A model generated the notes under the pieces. The model saw only the letters and a program-made list of their open reading frames with translations, searched no databases and had not been told where the DNA came from. A stretch of 64,000 nt of DNA from Dokdonella sp. (GTDB lineage Bacteria > Pseudomonadota > Gammaproteobacteria > Xanthomonadales > Rhodanobacteraceae): assembly GCF_019634775.1 (NCBI RefSeq), contig NZ_JAHCAS010000001.1, positions 930,001 through 994,000 of the forward strand, written 5' to 3'. Position 1 is the first letter of the stretch; each line of letters opens with the position of its first letter. The position numbers and the translations under genes are program-made. Of this stretch, positions 51,186 through 61,006 are shown piece after piece.

Positions 51186-51893
51186 GTGCGCATCCTGCAT
51201 CTCGATGACGCGCTGGTCGTCGTCGCCAAGCCGGCCGGCATGCCGGTGCATCGCAGCCGTCTGGTCAACGACGACGAGGTCTATCTGATCGATGCCGTGC
51301 GTGCCGCCGTGCCGGGGCCGCTGCACCTGATCCACCGCCTCGACCGTGCGACCAGCGGCGTGCTGCTGATCGGTCGCGGCAGCGAGGTCGCGGCGATGCT
51401 CGGTCGGCAGTTCATGGCGCGCGACGTGGCCAAGACCTATCTCGCCGTCTGCCGCGGCTGGCCCGACGAGGAAGGCGTGATCGATTCCGCGCTGCCCGGC
51501 GTGCGTGAGCACAGCGAGCGCAAACCCGCGCTGACACGCTGGCGCCGGCTTGCCACGATCGAGGTGCCGATTGCGGTCGGGCGCTATCCCCAGCAGCGCT
51601 ACGCGTTGGTTGAGGTCGATCCGGAAACCGGCCGATACCGCCAGATCCGTCGCCACTTCTCGCACATCCGCCACCCGCTGATCGGCGACACCAGCCACGG
51701 GCGTACCGAGCACAACCGATTGTTCAAGCAGTATTTCGGCGTGCACCGCCTGCTGCTGCATGCGTGGAAGCTTGCCTTCACGCACCCACTCGACGGGTGT
51801 CGCCTGTGCGTCGAGGCGCCGCTCGACGAAGCCTTCGCCGGGTTGCTTGCGAGATTCGGGTGGGTGCTGCCGGCGCCTCGAGAACCGCTGTAG
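51186..51893 (+). CDS. TruC-type tRNA pseudouridine synthase
   Basis: A 235-residue RluA-family pseudouridine synthase. The catalytic Asp is in HLIHRLDRATSG (about residue 56), and the chain has the LDDALVVVAKPAGMPVH start and the FSHIRHPLIGDTSHG segment. It lacks the S4 RNA-binding domain and is short, which fits TruC, the enzyme for U65 of tRNA, better than RluC or RluD. The start is GTG at 51186, 8 bp after ubiB. The TAG stop is supplied by the GTAG head of a REP element. Confidence 0.87.
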   Translation: MRILHLDDALVVVAKPAGMPVHRSRLVNDDEVYLIDAVRAAVPGPLHLIHRLDRATSGVLLIGRGSEVAAMLGRQFMARDVAKTYLAVCRGWPDEEGVIDSALPGVREHSERKPALTRWRRLATIEVPIAVGRYPQQRYALVEVDPETGRYRQIRRHFSHIRHPLIGDTSHGRTEHNRLFKQYFGVHRLLLHAWKLAFTHPLDGCRLCVEAPLDEAFAGLLARFGWVLPAPREPL

Positions 51894-51969
51894 GAAACGG
51901 CTTTAGCCGTGATGTTCTTTCTTTGCCGTGTTGTACGGCCAAGGCCTCACGGCTAAAGCCGTTTCCTAC
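51890..51969. repeat. REP-like inverted pair C
   Basis: A perfect 23-bp inverted pair, 51890-51912 and 51947-51969, with a 34-nt spacer. Each arm has the GTAGGAAACGG head and a palindromic ACGGCTTTAGCCGT stem. The left GTAG gives the TAG stop codon of the preceding gene. The right arm runs into a decayed 13-bp tandem repeat. Confidence 0.9.
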
Positions 51970-52012
51970 GATCGTTTCCTACGATCGTTTCCCGTGGTCG
52001 TTTCCCGCGGCC
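51961..52012. repeat. 13-bp tandem repeat beside REP pair C
   Basis: Four consecutive 13-bp units: GTTTCCTACGATC twice (51961-51973, 51974-51986), then GTTTCCCGTGGTC (51987-51999) and GTTTCCCGCGGCC (52000-52012). The first unit is part of the REP right arm, so the array grew out of the REP end and has since diverged. Confidence 0.88.
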
Positions 52013-52016
52013 GTTG

Positions 52017-52574
52017 CTATGGCTTCCCTGCACGATCGTGCACGGCGACCTGCTGCTCTCCCGGCGCAAGGTCGCCAAGCTCATGCTCACCGACGCGAAT
52101 GCGCACGAGGCGCAAGGTCGGTAGGCCGACGGCGGCGGTCATGCGGCGCACCTGGCGGTTGCGGCCTTCGCTGATCGTCAACTCGAGCCAGGCAGTCGGG
52201 ATGTGCCTGCGGAAGCGCACGGGTGGATCGCGTGGCCAAAGCCAGTCCGGTTCGCCATCGAGTGTGCGCACGCGCGCGGGACGGGTCGGCCCGTCGTTGA
52301 GCACCACACCGCGACGCAGCGCGTCGAGCGCGGCCTCGGATGGCTTGCCTTCGACCTGCACGAGATAGGTCTTTTCCTGCTTGTGGCGCGGATCGGTGAG
52401 GCGATGCGCGAGCGCGCCATCGTCGGTCAGCAACAGCAGGCCTTCGGTATCGCGGTCGAGGCGACCGGCGGCATAGACACCCTTGCGCCGGATGAAGTCG
52501 GCGAGCGTCGGCCGGCCTTCGCTATCGGTGAACTGGCAGAGCACGCCATACGGCTTGTTGAAAAGGATCAACAT
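52017..52574 (-). CDS. RsuA/RluE-type rRNA pseudouridine synthase
   Basis: A 185-residue pseudouridine synthase of the RsuA family without an N-terminal S4 domain. The catalytic Asp is in [14 protein letters not shown] (about residue 41), and the start [12 protein letters not shown] and the NRQVRRM segment are family landmarks. The length and lack of an S4 domain fit RluE, which modifies U2457 of 23S rRNA, though a RluF or RluB paralogue is not excluded. The ATG at 52574 starts the conserved strand; the longer frame upstream overlaps the methyltransferase gene. Confidence 0.86.
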   Translation of the reverse strand: MLILFNKPYGVLCQFTDSEGRPTLADFIRRKGVYAAGRLDRDTEGLLLLTDDGALAHRLTDPRHKQEKTYLVQVEGKPSEAALDALRRGVVLNDGPTRPARVRTLDGEPDWLWPRDPPVRFRRHIPTAWLELTISEGRNRQVRRMTAAVGLPTLRLVRIRVGEHELGDLAPGEQQVAVHDRAGKP

Positions 52575-52632
52575 CGATGGCCGAGGCGGGAGGCGTTCCC
52601 CGTCGATTGCGGCGACGGGGAACGCGGTGTTG

Positions 52633-53544
52633 TCACTTCTTCTCGCCGGCAATGCCGCTGTCGTTGCTCTGGCGGAAGATCTGGTCTCCGGCCGGCTTGA
52701 CGAATCTGAGCGTCATGCGGTCCGACTCACCGATGGCGAGGTACTTGTCGCGGTCGACGTCCTTGAGCGCGAGTGACGGCGGCAGCGTCCACACGCCCTT
52801 CTCATGGTCCTTGGTGTCCTTTGGATTGGCATTGATCTCGCTCTGCTCGACCAGGTTGAAGCCAGCATCGGTAGCCAGCTTGATCACATGGTCGGTCGGC
52901 AGGTAGCCGGAATCCTTCACGGATTCGAGATCCTTGCCATCCGCAGCGCGATGCTCGACCACGCCGAGCACGCCGCCCGGCTTGAGCACGTTGAAGAAGG
53001 CTTTGAACATGCCCTCCGCGCTGTCGTTGCCGATCCAGTTGTGCACGTTGCGGAAGGTCACGACGACGTCGGCGGCACCCTCCATGCCGAGGTCCGGTGC
53101 CTTCGGGTCGAACTCGGCGAACTTCGCCGCACCGAACTGCGCCGGAGCGGCGGCGAACTTCTCGCGCAGGCGTTCGTTGCTGCGCTTGGCGTAGTCGCTG
53201 GAGCTGTCGAGCGGGATCGCGGCGACGTAGTTGCCGTTGTCCTTCAGCATCGGTGCGAGGATCTCCGCATACCAGCCGCCACCCGGGGTGATCTCGACGA
53301 CGGTCTTGCCGTCGGTCACGCCGAAGAACTCGAGCGTTTCCTTCGGATGACGATGGGCATCACGCGCACGGTTTTCGGCGGAACGCCACTCGCCGGCGAT
53401 CGCGGCATCGAGGCGGCTCTGCGCGGCCGCAACCGGCGGCGTGGTCGTGGCCGGCTGGTCGGAAGCGGCGGGAGCCTGGGGTGGCGCGGATCCGCCGCAA
53501 CCGGCGAGGGCGAAGAGGGTGGCAAAGGCGAGCAGGCGTTTCAT
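52633..53544 (-). CDS. lipoprotein-type class I methyltransferase
   Basis: A 303-residue protein with an unusual combination: an N-terminal signal and lipobox LFALAGCGG (Cys at about residue 16), a low-complexity linker, and a class I SAM-dependent methyltransferase fold with motif I in [15 protein letters not shown]. It resembles a family of predicted exported methyltransferases whose substrate is unknown. As S-adenosylmethionine is not normally available in the periplasm, the domain may have lost activity or the signal may not be used. It is not UbiE. It lies downstream of aceK. Confidence 0.8.
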   Translation of the reverse strand: MKRLLAFATLFALAGCGGSAPPQAPAASDQPATTTPPVAAAQSRLDAAIAGEWRSAENRARDAHRHPKETLEFFGVTDGKTVVEITPGGGWYAEILAPMLKDNGNYVAAIPLDSSSDYAKRSNERLREKFAAAPAQFGAAKFAEFDPKAPDLGMEGAADVVVTFRNVHNWIGNDSAEGMFKAFFNVLKPGGVLGVVEHRAADGKDLESVKDSGYLPTDHVIKLATDAGFNLVEQSEINANPKDTKDHEKGVWTLPPSLALKDVDRDKYLAIGESDRMTLRFVKPAGDQIFRQSNDSGIAGEKK

Positions 53545-53641
53545 CGGGGGAACTCCATCGGGAAGTCAGCACGCGAGCGTAGAAGTCCCCGCCGCGCGGG
53601 TCAAATCGGCCAGCCCAAGGAATGCGATGCGCGGCGATTCC

Positions 53642-55336
53642 TCAGTCGCGCCCCAGCCGCGCCGACTGCGGATACGGCGGGATGTCGTTGTAGTCACCGT
53701 TGGCCAGCCGCTGCTGTACCTCGCGCCACCAGGCGGCGTCGAAGATCTCGCCGTGGCGCTCGACCAGCGCGTCGCGCAGGGCCTTGGGTACGCCGAGGAA
53801 GCGCACGAACAGCTCAGGGAAGACATCACCTTCACGGACGGTCAGCCATTCCTCGAGCGGGCGCGTCTCGTCCTCGTCGCGTGCCGGTGGCACCTGGCGG
53901 AAATTGCACGCCTCGAGCAGGCAGATCTCGTCGTAGTCGTAGAAGATCGCGCGCCCGCCCTTGGTGATGCCGAAGTTCTTCAGCAGCAGGTCGCCCGGGA
54001 AGATGTTGCTGCGCGCGAGATCCTTGATCGCCTGACCATAGTCGAGCATCGCGCGTTTCGCGTCGTCGGGCGCAGCCTCGCGCACGTACAGGTTCATCGG
54101 CCGCAGGCGTCGCTCGACGTAGCAATGGCGCACCAGCACCTCGTCGCCGTCGGCAACCACCGTCTCCGCGCAGCCGGCCAGCAGTTCGTCGAGCATGCCC
54201 GGTTCGAATTGCGCGCGGCGGAAGCGCAGGTCGCGGAATTCCTGCGCATCGACGAGCCGCCCGATGCGGTCGTAGCGGAACACCAGCCGGTACTTCTCCT
54301 CGACACCGCGCCGCGCGATGTCCTTCGGGTAGGCGAACTGGTCGCGGATCACCTTGAACACGAGCGGATAGCCGACCGGCGTGAACACCGCCATGACCAT
54401 GCCACGCTCGCCGTCGGCGCGCACCAGGCGCTCCTCGGGATGGTGCGCGAGATGGCGGAACAGGTGACGATAGCGCTCGGTCTTGCCCTGCTTGGCGCGG
54501 CCGAGCACGGTGTAGATCTCCTCGATCGGCTTGTGCGGCATCAGGGCATGCAGGAACGCGACCGCGTCGGCGATCGTGGCAAGGTCGACATGGAAATAGC
54601 TGCGCGTGAATCCGAACAGGCGCGAGACCGTATCGAGGTCGGTCATGACCGCATCGGCGTGCACGCCGTCGGCTTCGCTGACGAAGGCGATGACCAGCGG
54701 CGCAACGCCGCCATCGCCGACGATGCGCCCGACCAGATAGGCGCGCCGCTCACGGAAGAACGTCGCCGGCAGCAGTTCCAGCGCATCCACGTGCATGCCG
54801 GAGCGCGTGGTGATCGCGGTGGCGATCGCACACGCGTCGGCGTCGGCATCGGCATGGCCGTTGGCGAACGGAAACGTATCGAGCACGCGCGCACATGCGG
54901 CCTGCAGACCATCGCCGGTCTCGAAACGATGCAGGTTGGCCGGTGTGGCCACGCCGCTGGTCGGCTCCACGTCGAGGTCGACAAACTCCAGTTCGGGTTC
55001 GACACCGGTGGTGTGGAAGTGCCGGCGCGAGAGCGAATTGAAGAAGGTCTTCGGCAGCTCGCGGTCAAGCAGTGGCTCGATCAGCGTGGCCAGGGCCAGG
55101 CGCATCGACGCCCACATTGCGCGCGAACGCATGCGTTCCTCGAGCAGCAGCTCGAGCCGACCCAGCGTCTCGCGTACGCAGACGTCGTAAAGGTCGATAC
55201 GTGCCGCCGCATCGACGCGCACATACTTCCAGTCGCGTCGCTCGAAGCGCCGCCGCGCACGCCGCGTGATGTCGGCATAGCGCGCGTTGTAGTCGAGGAA
55301 GGCATCGAGAACCAATGCCGCCGCGCGTTCGTGCAT
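53642..55336 (-). CDS. aceK: isocitrate dehydrogenase kinase/phosphatase
   Basis: Phosphorylates and dephosphorylates isocitrate dehydrogenase, setting the split between the TCA cycle and the glyoxylate shunt. The 564-residue chain has the N-terminal regulatory domain starting at ALVLDAFLDYNARYADITR, the nucleotide-binding segment GYPLVFKVIRDQFAYPKD and the catalytic DYGQAIKDLARSNIFPGDL and YDYDEICLL. E. coli AceK has 578 residues, and a GTG at 55372 would lengthen this one by 12. It is not in the aceB-aceA operon but is divergent from icd, its target. Confidence 0.95.
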   Translation of the reverse strand: MHERAAALVLDAFLDYNARYADITRRARRRFERRDWKYVRVDAAARIDLYDVCVRETLGRLELLLEERMRSRAMWASMRLALATLIEPLLDRELPKTFFNSLSRRHFHTTGVEPELEFVDLDVEPTSGVATPANLHRFETGDGLQAACARVLDTFPFANGHADADADACAIATAITTRSGMHVDALELLPATFFRERRAYLVGRIVGDGGVAPLVIAFVSEADGVHADAVMTDLDTVSRLFGFTRSYFHVDLATIADAVAFLHALMPHKPIEEIYTVLGRAKQGKTERYRHLFRHLAHHPEERLVRADGERGMVMAVFTPVGYPLVFKVIRDQFAYPKDIARRGVEEKYRLVFRYDRIGRLVDAQEFRDLRFRRAQFEPGMLDELLAGCAETVVADGDEVLVRHCYVERRLRPMNLYVREAAPDDAKRAMLDYGQAIKDLARSNIFPGDLLLKNFGITKGGRAIFYDYDEICLLEACNFRQVPPARDEDETRPLEEWLTVREGDVFPELFVRFLGVPKALRDALVERHGEIFDAAWWREVQQRLANGDYNDIPPYPQSARLGRD

Positions 55337-55792
55337 CGGCGCGCTGCGTGCCGATGGGAGATGTTCAGCCACGCCGCCTCCGCTGGTCCTGCGCAGGCGA
55401 TCATACGCCGTCCCGCCACTCCGGAATCGGGGGCTCGGATCACCTCGGGACATCGCCGCAGCAACCGGCCACCGGCGCTGCGCGAGGACGTCTTCCAGCG
55501 GTTGCGACCGTCTGGGGATGCTTTGATCAATCCCGCAATGATGTCGCCCCGCCATTGGGAATCAAAAGCTTGGGACCGTCCTGTGCGGGTGCAGCCCGGC
55601 GTTGCGCCGGCTCGACAGACGGCCAGTCCGGCTTCGCCGTCGCGCCTTGATCTGCGCCCGCACAGGACGGTGACGCCGTTGTGGAATTGACAAGAACATC
55701 CCTAGCGCTTTGCCACCCCACCCCCGGCGCGCGACAATACGCGTTCCCCGCGCACGCCTCCCGCCGCGCGACTTCCATCCCCGGAGACCCCC
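55337..55792. promoter_or_regulatory. aceK/icd divergent spacer with long inverted repeat
   Basis: About 455 bp without a gene. The main feature is a pair of 20-bp arms (55575-55594 and 55652-55671, 19 of 20 matching) starting ACCGTCCTGTGCGGG on the left and separated by 57 nt that can form further hairpins. A TTGACA hexamer lies at 55687-55692, without a convincing partner at 17 bp. The region should contain both promoters. Confidence 0.6.
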
Positions 55793-57040
<1,248 letters not shown>

Positions 57041-57047
57041 GACGAAG

Positions 57048-57068
57048 AAGGGCGCCGTCGGCGCCCTT
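57048..57068. terminator. hairpin after icd
   Basis: AAGGGCGCC and GGCGCCCTT form a perfect 9-bp stem with a 3-nt loop just past the icd stop. No T-run follows directly, so it probably acts with the next hairpin. Confidence 0.5.
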
Positions 57069-57072
57069 CAGG

Positions 57073-57101
57073 AAAAGCGCGGATCACGCCGCGCCCTTTT
57101 T
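57073..57101. terminator. bidirectional intrinsic terminator between icd and the lipoprotein gene
   Basis: GCGCGG at 57077-57082 pairs with CCGCGC at 57089-57094. It is flanked by AAAA on the left and TTTTT on the right, so it can terminate transcription on both strands. It lies between two convergent genes. Confidence 0.75.
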
Positions 57102-57124
57102 GCTCGATCACGTTGTCGCCGGGC

Positions 57125-57607
57125 TTATTCGACCTCGAACGAGTCGCTGGCGACGGCGGTGCCGTCGAGGGTGATCTCGACCCTGTAGCTGCCGGCCGGC
57201 CAGCCGTCGGGCTTGGCGATGTGGAAGGTCGTCGTGGCCGGACCGGTGGGGGCGATGGTCTGGCTGCTTTCGTCGACGAGCTGGTTGTCGGCGCCGTAGG
57301 TCCAGCGTGCGCTGAGGGTGGCGCTGGCGGCGGTGCCGGTGGTGGCGACGCCGGCGTAGATCGTGTCGGTCTTGGCGAAGATCTTCTTCTCGCGGGTGAC
57401 GGCCTTGGTCGCTTCGTCGAACTTTTCACCGACGCTCAGGCCGGCGAAGGCGACCGGAGCCGGCGCGGCGGGTGGTGCCTCGACCGGGGCCGGGGCCGGG
57501 GCCGGCGCGACGACCGGCGCGGGGGCCTGCTCCTTCTTGCCGCAGGCGGCAAGGGTGAGGCTGGCGAGGGCGGTGATGAGCAGTGGTGCGGGGCGGAACG
57601 AAGTCAT
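57125..57607 (-). CDS. exported lipoprotein of unknown function
   Basis: A 160-residue lipoprotein with signal and lipobox LTLAACGKK (Cys at about 22), an Ala/Pro linker (about 27-52) and a C-terminal domain (about 55-160) with strand-rich, immunoglobulin-like character, including GWPAGSYRVEITLDGTAVAS. I recognise no named family. It lies 17 bp after the LysM protein on the same strand, so the two are probably cotranscribed and may act together at the cell envelope. Confidence 0.75.
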   Translation of the reverse strand: MTSFRPAPLLITALASLTLAACGKKEQAPAPVVAPAPAPAPVEAPPAAPAPVAFAGLSVGEKFDEATKAVTREKKIFAKTDTIYAGVATTGTAASATLSARWTYGADNQLVDESSQTIAPTGPATTTFHIAKPDGWPAGSYRVEITLDGTAVASDSFEVE

Positions 57608-57624
57608 GTTGGTCTCCGTATGTG

Positions 57625-57945
57625 TCAGGACTTGGCCGGGATCTTGAGGACCTGACCGGGCTTGATCCGGTCGGGGTTGTCGAGCTGGTCGGTGTTCGCT
57701 TCGAAGATCGGGCGCCACTTGTTGGCGTTGCCGTAGAAGTGCTTGGCGATCTTCGACAGGGTGTCGCCCTTGACGACCGTGTAGGTCTCCATTTCGGGCG
57801 GCGGTGGCGGTTCGACGATCGGCGCGGTCGATTCGACGCCGCTGCGGACATTGCTGAAGTCGGGCTTCGGCGCGGGTGCGGGTGCAGTCGAGGAGGCGCC
57901 GCTCTTCACGTTGGAAAAGTCGGGCTTTCCGGGTTCGTTGGCCAT
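57625..57945 (-). CDS. LysM-domain protein
   Basis: A 106-residue protein with a C-terminal LysM domain (about 53-104), [20 protein letters not shown] to QVLKIPAKS, a peptidoglycan- or glycan-binding fold. The N-terminal part contains a duplicated 16-residue unit, [16 protein letters not shown] at 7-22 and [16 protein letters not shown] at 27-42, followed by a proline run. There is no signal peptide, as in YgaU-type proteins. The ATG at 57945 was chosen because the upstream frame is not protein-like. Confidence 0.85.
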   Translation of the reverse strand: MANEPGKPDFSNVKSGASSTAPAPAPKPDFSNVRSGVESTAPIVEPPPPPEMETYTVVKGDTLSKIAKHFYGNANKWRPIFEANTDQLDNPDRIKPGQVLKIPAKS

Positions 57946-58075
57946 GATGGATGTCTCGGGGGCGTGATCGGGATGCCAACGGTACATCCAGTCCGAGTTA
58001 AGAAACCGTTCTGGTCAACGATGTTCACAGCCGCCGGGATCAATCCGAACGTCCCCAGAGCCTTGAGGGGGTGCT

Positions 58076-58906
58076 TCACTGGCGCGCGAGGCGAGGGTTG
58101 CCCGGGTCGGTGCCGGCTGCGCTGGCGCGCCAGGGATTGATGTCCAGACCGCCGCGGCGTGTGTAGCGGGCCTGCACGCGCAGGTGTTCGGGCGCGCAGC
58201 GCGCGAGCAGGTCGATGTAGATGCGTTCCACGCATTGCTCATGGAAATCGTCGTGGCGGCGGAATGAGACCAGGTAGCGCAGCAGGCCCGCGCGGTCGAT
58301 CGGCATGCCGCGGTAGACAATCTGCACGCTGGCCCAGTCGGGCTGGCCGGTGACCGGGCAGTTCGATTTCAGCAGATGCGAGACGAGGTTCTCCTCGACT
58401 GCAGCGGCGCGGGTGTCGACGCGCAGGAAATCCGGGCATGGTGGACCGTAGTGGTCGATGTCCAGATCGAGGTTGTCGATGCAGATGCCGGCGAGCGAGG
58501 CGATGCGTGTGTCGACGAGCTCGTCGAGTGCATGCAGGGCGACATCGACATCGCCACCGCTGACCAGCGAGAGGTCGCGTGCGATCGTGGCGCGCACGGT
58601 TTCATGGTCGTCGAAGCGGGTCTCGTTGAAACTGTTGAGGTAGAGCTTGAGCGACTTCGATTCGATCAGGCTCGGCGAGTCGCACGGCACGTGGAACGTC
58701 GCGGTCGCCACCTGCGGCTTGCCGCGCGCGTCGAGCCAGGACAGTTCCCAGGCGTTCCATATATCGGCGCCATGGAGCGGCAAGGTGCCATCGATGTAGA
58801 GCTCGGCGCGCTTCGGCGCGCGCGCGATCGGAAACAGCAGGCCGGGGTCGTAGCAGTCGCTGCCGGTGACGGTCTTGCCGAGAGGCGAATCATGCGCGGT
58901 GTGCAT
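58076..58906 (-). CDS. queF: NADPH-dependent 7-cyano-7-deazaguanine reductase
   Basis: Reduces preQ0 to preQ1 in queuosine synthesis. The 276-residue length marks the two-domain gammaproteobacterial form. The motif [17 protein letters not shown] is present, and the catalytic Cys is in [11 protein letters not shown]. The start at 58906 opens with [21 protein letters not shown], typical of the family. It lies alone on the minus strand between the LysM protein and the ABC operon. Confidence 0.96.
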   Translation of the reverse strand: MHTAHDSPLGKTVTGSDCYDPGLLFPIARAPKRAELYIDGTLPLHGADIWNAWELSWLDARGKPQVATATFHVPCDSPSLIESKSLKLYLNSFNETRFDDHETVRATIARDLSLVSGGDVDVALHALDELVDTRIASLAGICIDNLDLDIDHYGPPCPDFLRVDTRAAAVEENLVSHLLKSNCPVTGQPDWASVQIVYRGMPIDRAGLLRYLVSFRRHDDFHEQCVERIYIDLLARCAPEHLRVQARYTRRGGLDINPWRASAAGTDPGNPRLARQ

Positions 58907-59048
58907 GAAAGGGTTTCCTGCGCGCGGTGTCCGGGAGGCGGATCATGCCAAGAATGACCGCATTGCGGCGCCGGCCGCGCCGGCGAAATCGATGTGATCC
59001 GACCTTGCCTCCGCCCCCATGGACCTGGATCAGGACGACCTGCGTTGT

Positions 59049-59078
59049 CACCCCCTCCCCGCGAATGGGGAGGGGGTG
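59049..59078. repeat. 12-bp inverted repeat upstream of queF
   Basis: CACCCCCTCCCC at 59049-59060 and GGGGAGGGGGTG at 59067-59078 form a perfect hairpin with a 6-nt loop. It lies between the ABC permease stop (59100) and queF. It could be a terminator for the ABC operon or a dispersed repeat; there is no T-run. Confidence 0.55.
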
Positions 59079-59099
59079 TCCGGCCGCTGCGTTCCCGCA

Positions 59100-60275
59100 C
59101 TACGCCGAAATCGCCAGGCGCTCGCTGCGGTAGACACGCGCGGTGATGAAGCAGATGACGAGGGCGGCGACGGTGCTGGCGGCGAAGCACAGCAGCAGTT
59201 CGTTGCTCGCCACCGGATCGCCGCGCAGTAGACGTGTTATCGCAACCTGCTGGCCCATCAACGGCACCGCATACATCCAGGTCTGCGTCTTCACCGGAAA
59301 CACCGACATCAACAACGATGGCACGGCCGGCACGAACATCAGCAGCGAGAGATAGGTCTGCGCTTCGCGGAAGCTCTTGGCGAAGGCGGCGGCGAGCGTC
59401 TGCAGGGCCGCCACCAGCACCACCAGCGGCAACATGACGAGCATGGTCACCACGGCGAAGTCGAGGCCGATCGACAGGCTCATGCCGAGTTTGCCGGTGG
59501 GCAGGAACTGGCCGGAGATCGAGAACGCGACGATGCTGAGCATGAGTGCCGTCAGCGAGAACGCCGAGGTCGCGCCGAGCTTGCCGAGCAGCAGTTGGCT
59601 GCGCGGTACCGGGTTGGCGAACAGCGGTTCCAGCGATTGCCGCTCACGTTCACCGGCGGTGGTGTCGATGGCCAGGGCCATGCCGCCGATGAAGGCGCCG
59701 AGGATGAAGAAGTACGGCAGCATTGCGAACATCATGCCGCCACGCGCCTGCGCAGTGGACTGGTCGCGGTTGGCGATGACGAGTGGGCGGGTCACGTTCG
59801 GCGACAGGCCGCGGGCAACGATGCGCATCAACGCCGTGCGTTCGCCGTAGCTTTCGAGCATGCCGCGCAGGCGCGAGACCGAGCTGCCGGCTTCGCGCTG
59901 CGACTGGTCGTGGATCAGTTCGACCTGGGCCGGCTCGCCCTTGCGCCAGGCCTGTGCATAGCTGGCCGGGATGCGCAGCACGAGGTCGACCTCCTGCTCG
60001 CGCACGGCGAGCTCGGGATCGGCCGGCGGCTCCTTGATGTCCACACCCATCTGCTTCAGGGCCTCGACGAGCTGCGGCGCGTGCTCGGCACCGATCACCG
60101 GCACCGGCAAGGGCTTCTCGGCCTTGTCGAGCTCACGTGCGACGATGCCGTTGATCAGCAGGACGAACATCAGTGGGGCGAGCAGCGGGCCGGTCAGCAG
60201 CGTGTTGAGCACGGTGCGGCGGTCGCGGATGTTTTCGCGCACCTCTTTCAAGAAAACCGTGAGCATGGTCTTCAT
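59100..60275 (-). CDS. ABC-2 type exporter permease (NatB-like)
   Basis: A 391-residue membrane subunit of an ABC exporter. One helix lies at the N-terminus (about 22-44), followed by a large extracytoplasmic loop (about 50-180) and five further helices (about 185-385), the ABC-2 plan seen in NatB. TTAGERERQSLEPLFANPV is a family-specific cytoplasmic motif. It overlaps the ATPase gene by 4 bp and is the last gene of the operon starting at 63601. The exported substrate is unknown; sodium is the substrate of the Bacillus relative. Confidence 0.88.
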   Translation of the reverse strand: MKTMLTVFLKEVRENIRDRRTVLNTLLTGPLLAPLMFVLLINGIVARELDKAEKPLPVPVIGAEHAPQLVEALKQMGVDIKEPPADPELAVREQEVDLVLRIPASYAQAWRKGEPAQVELIHDQSQREAGSSVSRLRGMLESYGERTALMRIVARGLSPNVTRPLVIANRDQSTAQARGGMMFAMLPYFFILGAFIGGMALAIDTTAGERERQSLEPLFANPVPRSQLLLGKLGATSAFSLTALMLSIVAFSISGQFLPTGKLGMSLSIGLDFAVVTMLVMLPLVVLVAALQTLAAAFAKSFREAQTYLSLLMFVPAVPSLLMSVFPVKTQTWMYAVPLMGQQVAITRLLRGDPVASNELLLCFAASTVAALVICFITARVYRSERLAISA

Positions 60276-61006
60276 GCGGCGAGCCCTTCTGCGGAACCGA
60301 TGATCTTCACGAAGGCATCCTCGAGGTTGTCGGAACCGGCCTGGGCGCGCAGCTCGTCCGGTGTGGCGTTGGCGACGACATGGCCGTGGGCGATGACGAC
60401 GATGCGGTCACACAGCGCGGCAACCTCCTGCATGATGTGGCTGGAGAACAGCACGCAGCGGCCTTCGTCGCGCAAACGGCGCAGGAACTCGCGCATCGCG
60501 CGGGTGGCCATCACGTCGAGGCCGTTGGTGGGTTCGTCGAGGATGCAGTTCCTCGGGTCGTGGATCAGCGCGCGTGCGATCGCGGTCTTGACGCGCTGGC
60601 CCTGCGAAAATCCTTCGGTGCGGCGGTCGATGATCTCACCCATGTCGAGCGCCTCGACCAGCGCATGGCGGCGCGCGTCGATAGCGGCCTGGGTCATGCC
60701 CTGCAAACGGCCGAAGTAGTCGATGTTCTCGCGCGAAGTCAGACGCTTGTACAGGCCGCGCGCGTCGGGCAGGACGCCGAGGCGACGGCGCACGGCGAGC
60801 GGATCGATGGCGGCATCGATGCCGTCGACCAGCACCTGGCCGCGATCGGGTTTCATCAACGTGTAGAGCATGCGCAGCGTGGTCGTCTTGCCGGCACCGT
60901 TCGGGCCGAGCAGGCCGGTGATCTCGCCATCGCGTGCGGTGAAGCTGACCCCGTCGACGGCCTTCACCGCGCCGAAGGCCTTGTGCAGATCCTTCAGCTC
61001 GATCAT
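60272..61006 (-). CDS. ABC transporter ATP-binding protein (NatA-like)
   Basis: A 244-residue ATPase subunit pairing with the permease that follows. Walker A is GPNGAGKTTT (about 36-45), the signature is the FSQGQRVKTAIARAL variant of LSGGQ, and Walker B is NCILDEPTNGLDV, followed by the His switch in SSHIM. The length is normal. It overlaps both neighbours by 4 bp, so translation is coupled through the operon. Confidence 0.93.
   Translation of the reverse strand: MIELKDLHKAFGAVKAVDGVSFTARDGEITGLLGPNGAGKTTTLRMLYTLMKPDRGQVLVDGIDAAIDPLAVRRRLGVLPDARGLYKRLTSRENIDYFGRLQGMTQAAIDARRHALVEALDMGEIIDRRTEGFSQGQRVKTAIARALIHDPRNCILDEPTNGLDVMATRAMREFLRRLRDEGRCVLFSSHIMQEVAALCDRIVVIAHGHVVANATPDELRAQAGSDNLEDAFVKIIGSAEGLAA

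Noticed and set aside
51961..52012. Tandem 13-mers considered as a CRISPR remnant.
   Set aside because: Units adjoin without spacers and grow out of a REP end.
52633..53544. Methyltransferase considered as UbiE, because ubiJ and ubiB are nearby.
   Set aside because: It has a lipoprotein signal, lacks UbiE motifs and lies on the other strand several kilobases away.
58683..58696. GGCACGTGGAAC as a third parS site, with similar partial matches near 25615 and 28253.
   Set aside because: Only one half of the palindrome matches; the other half departs at several positions.
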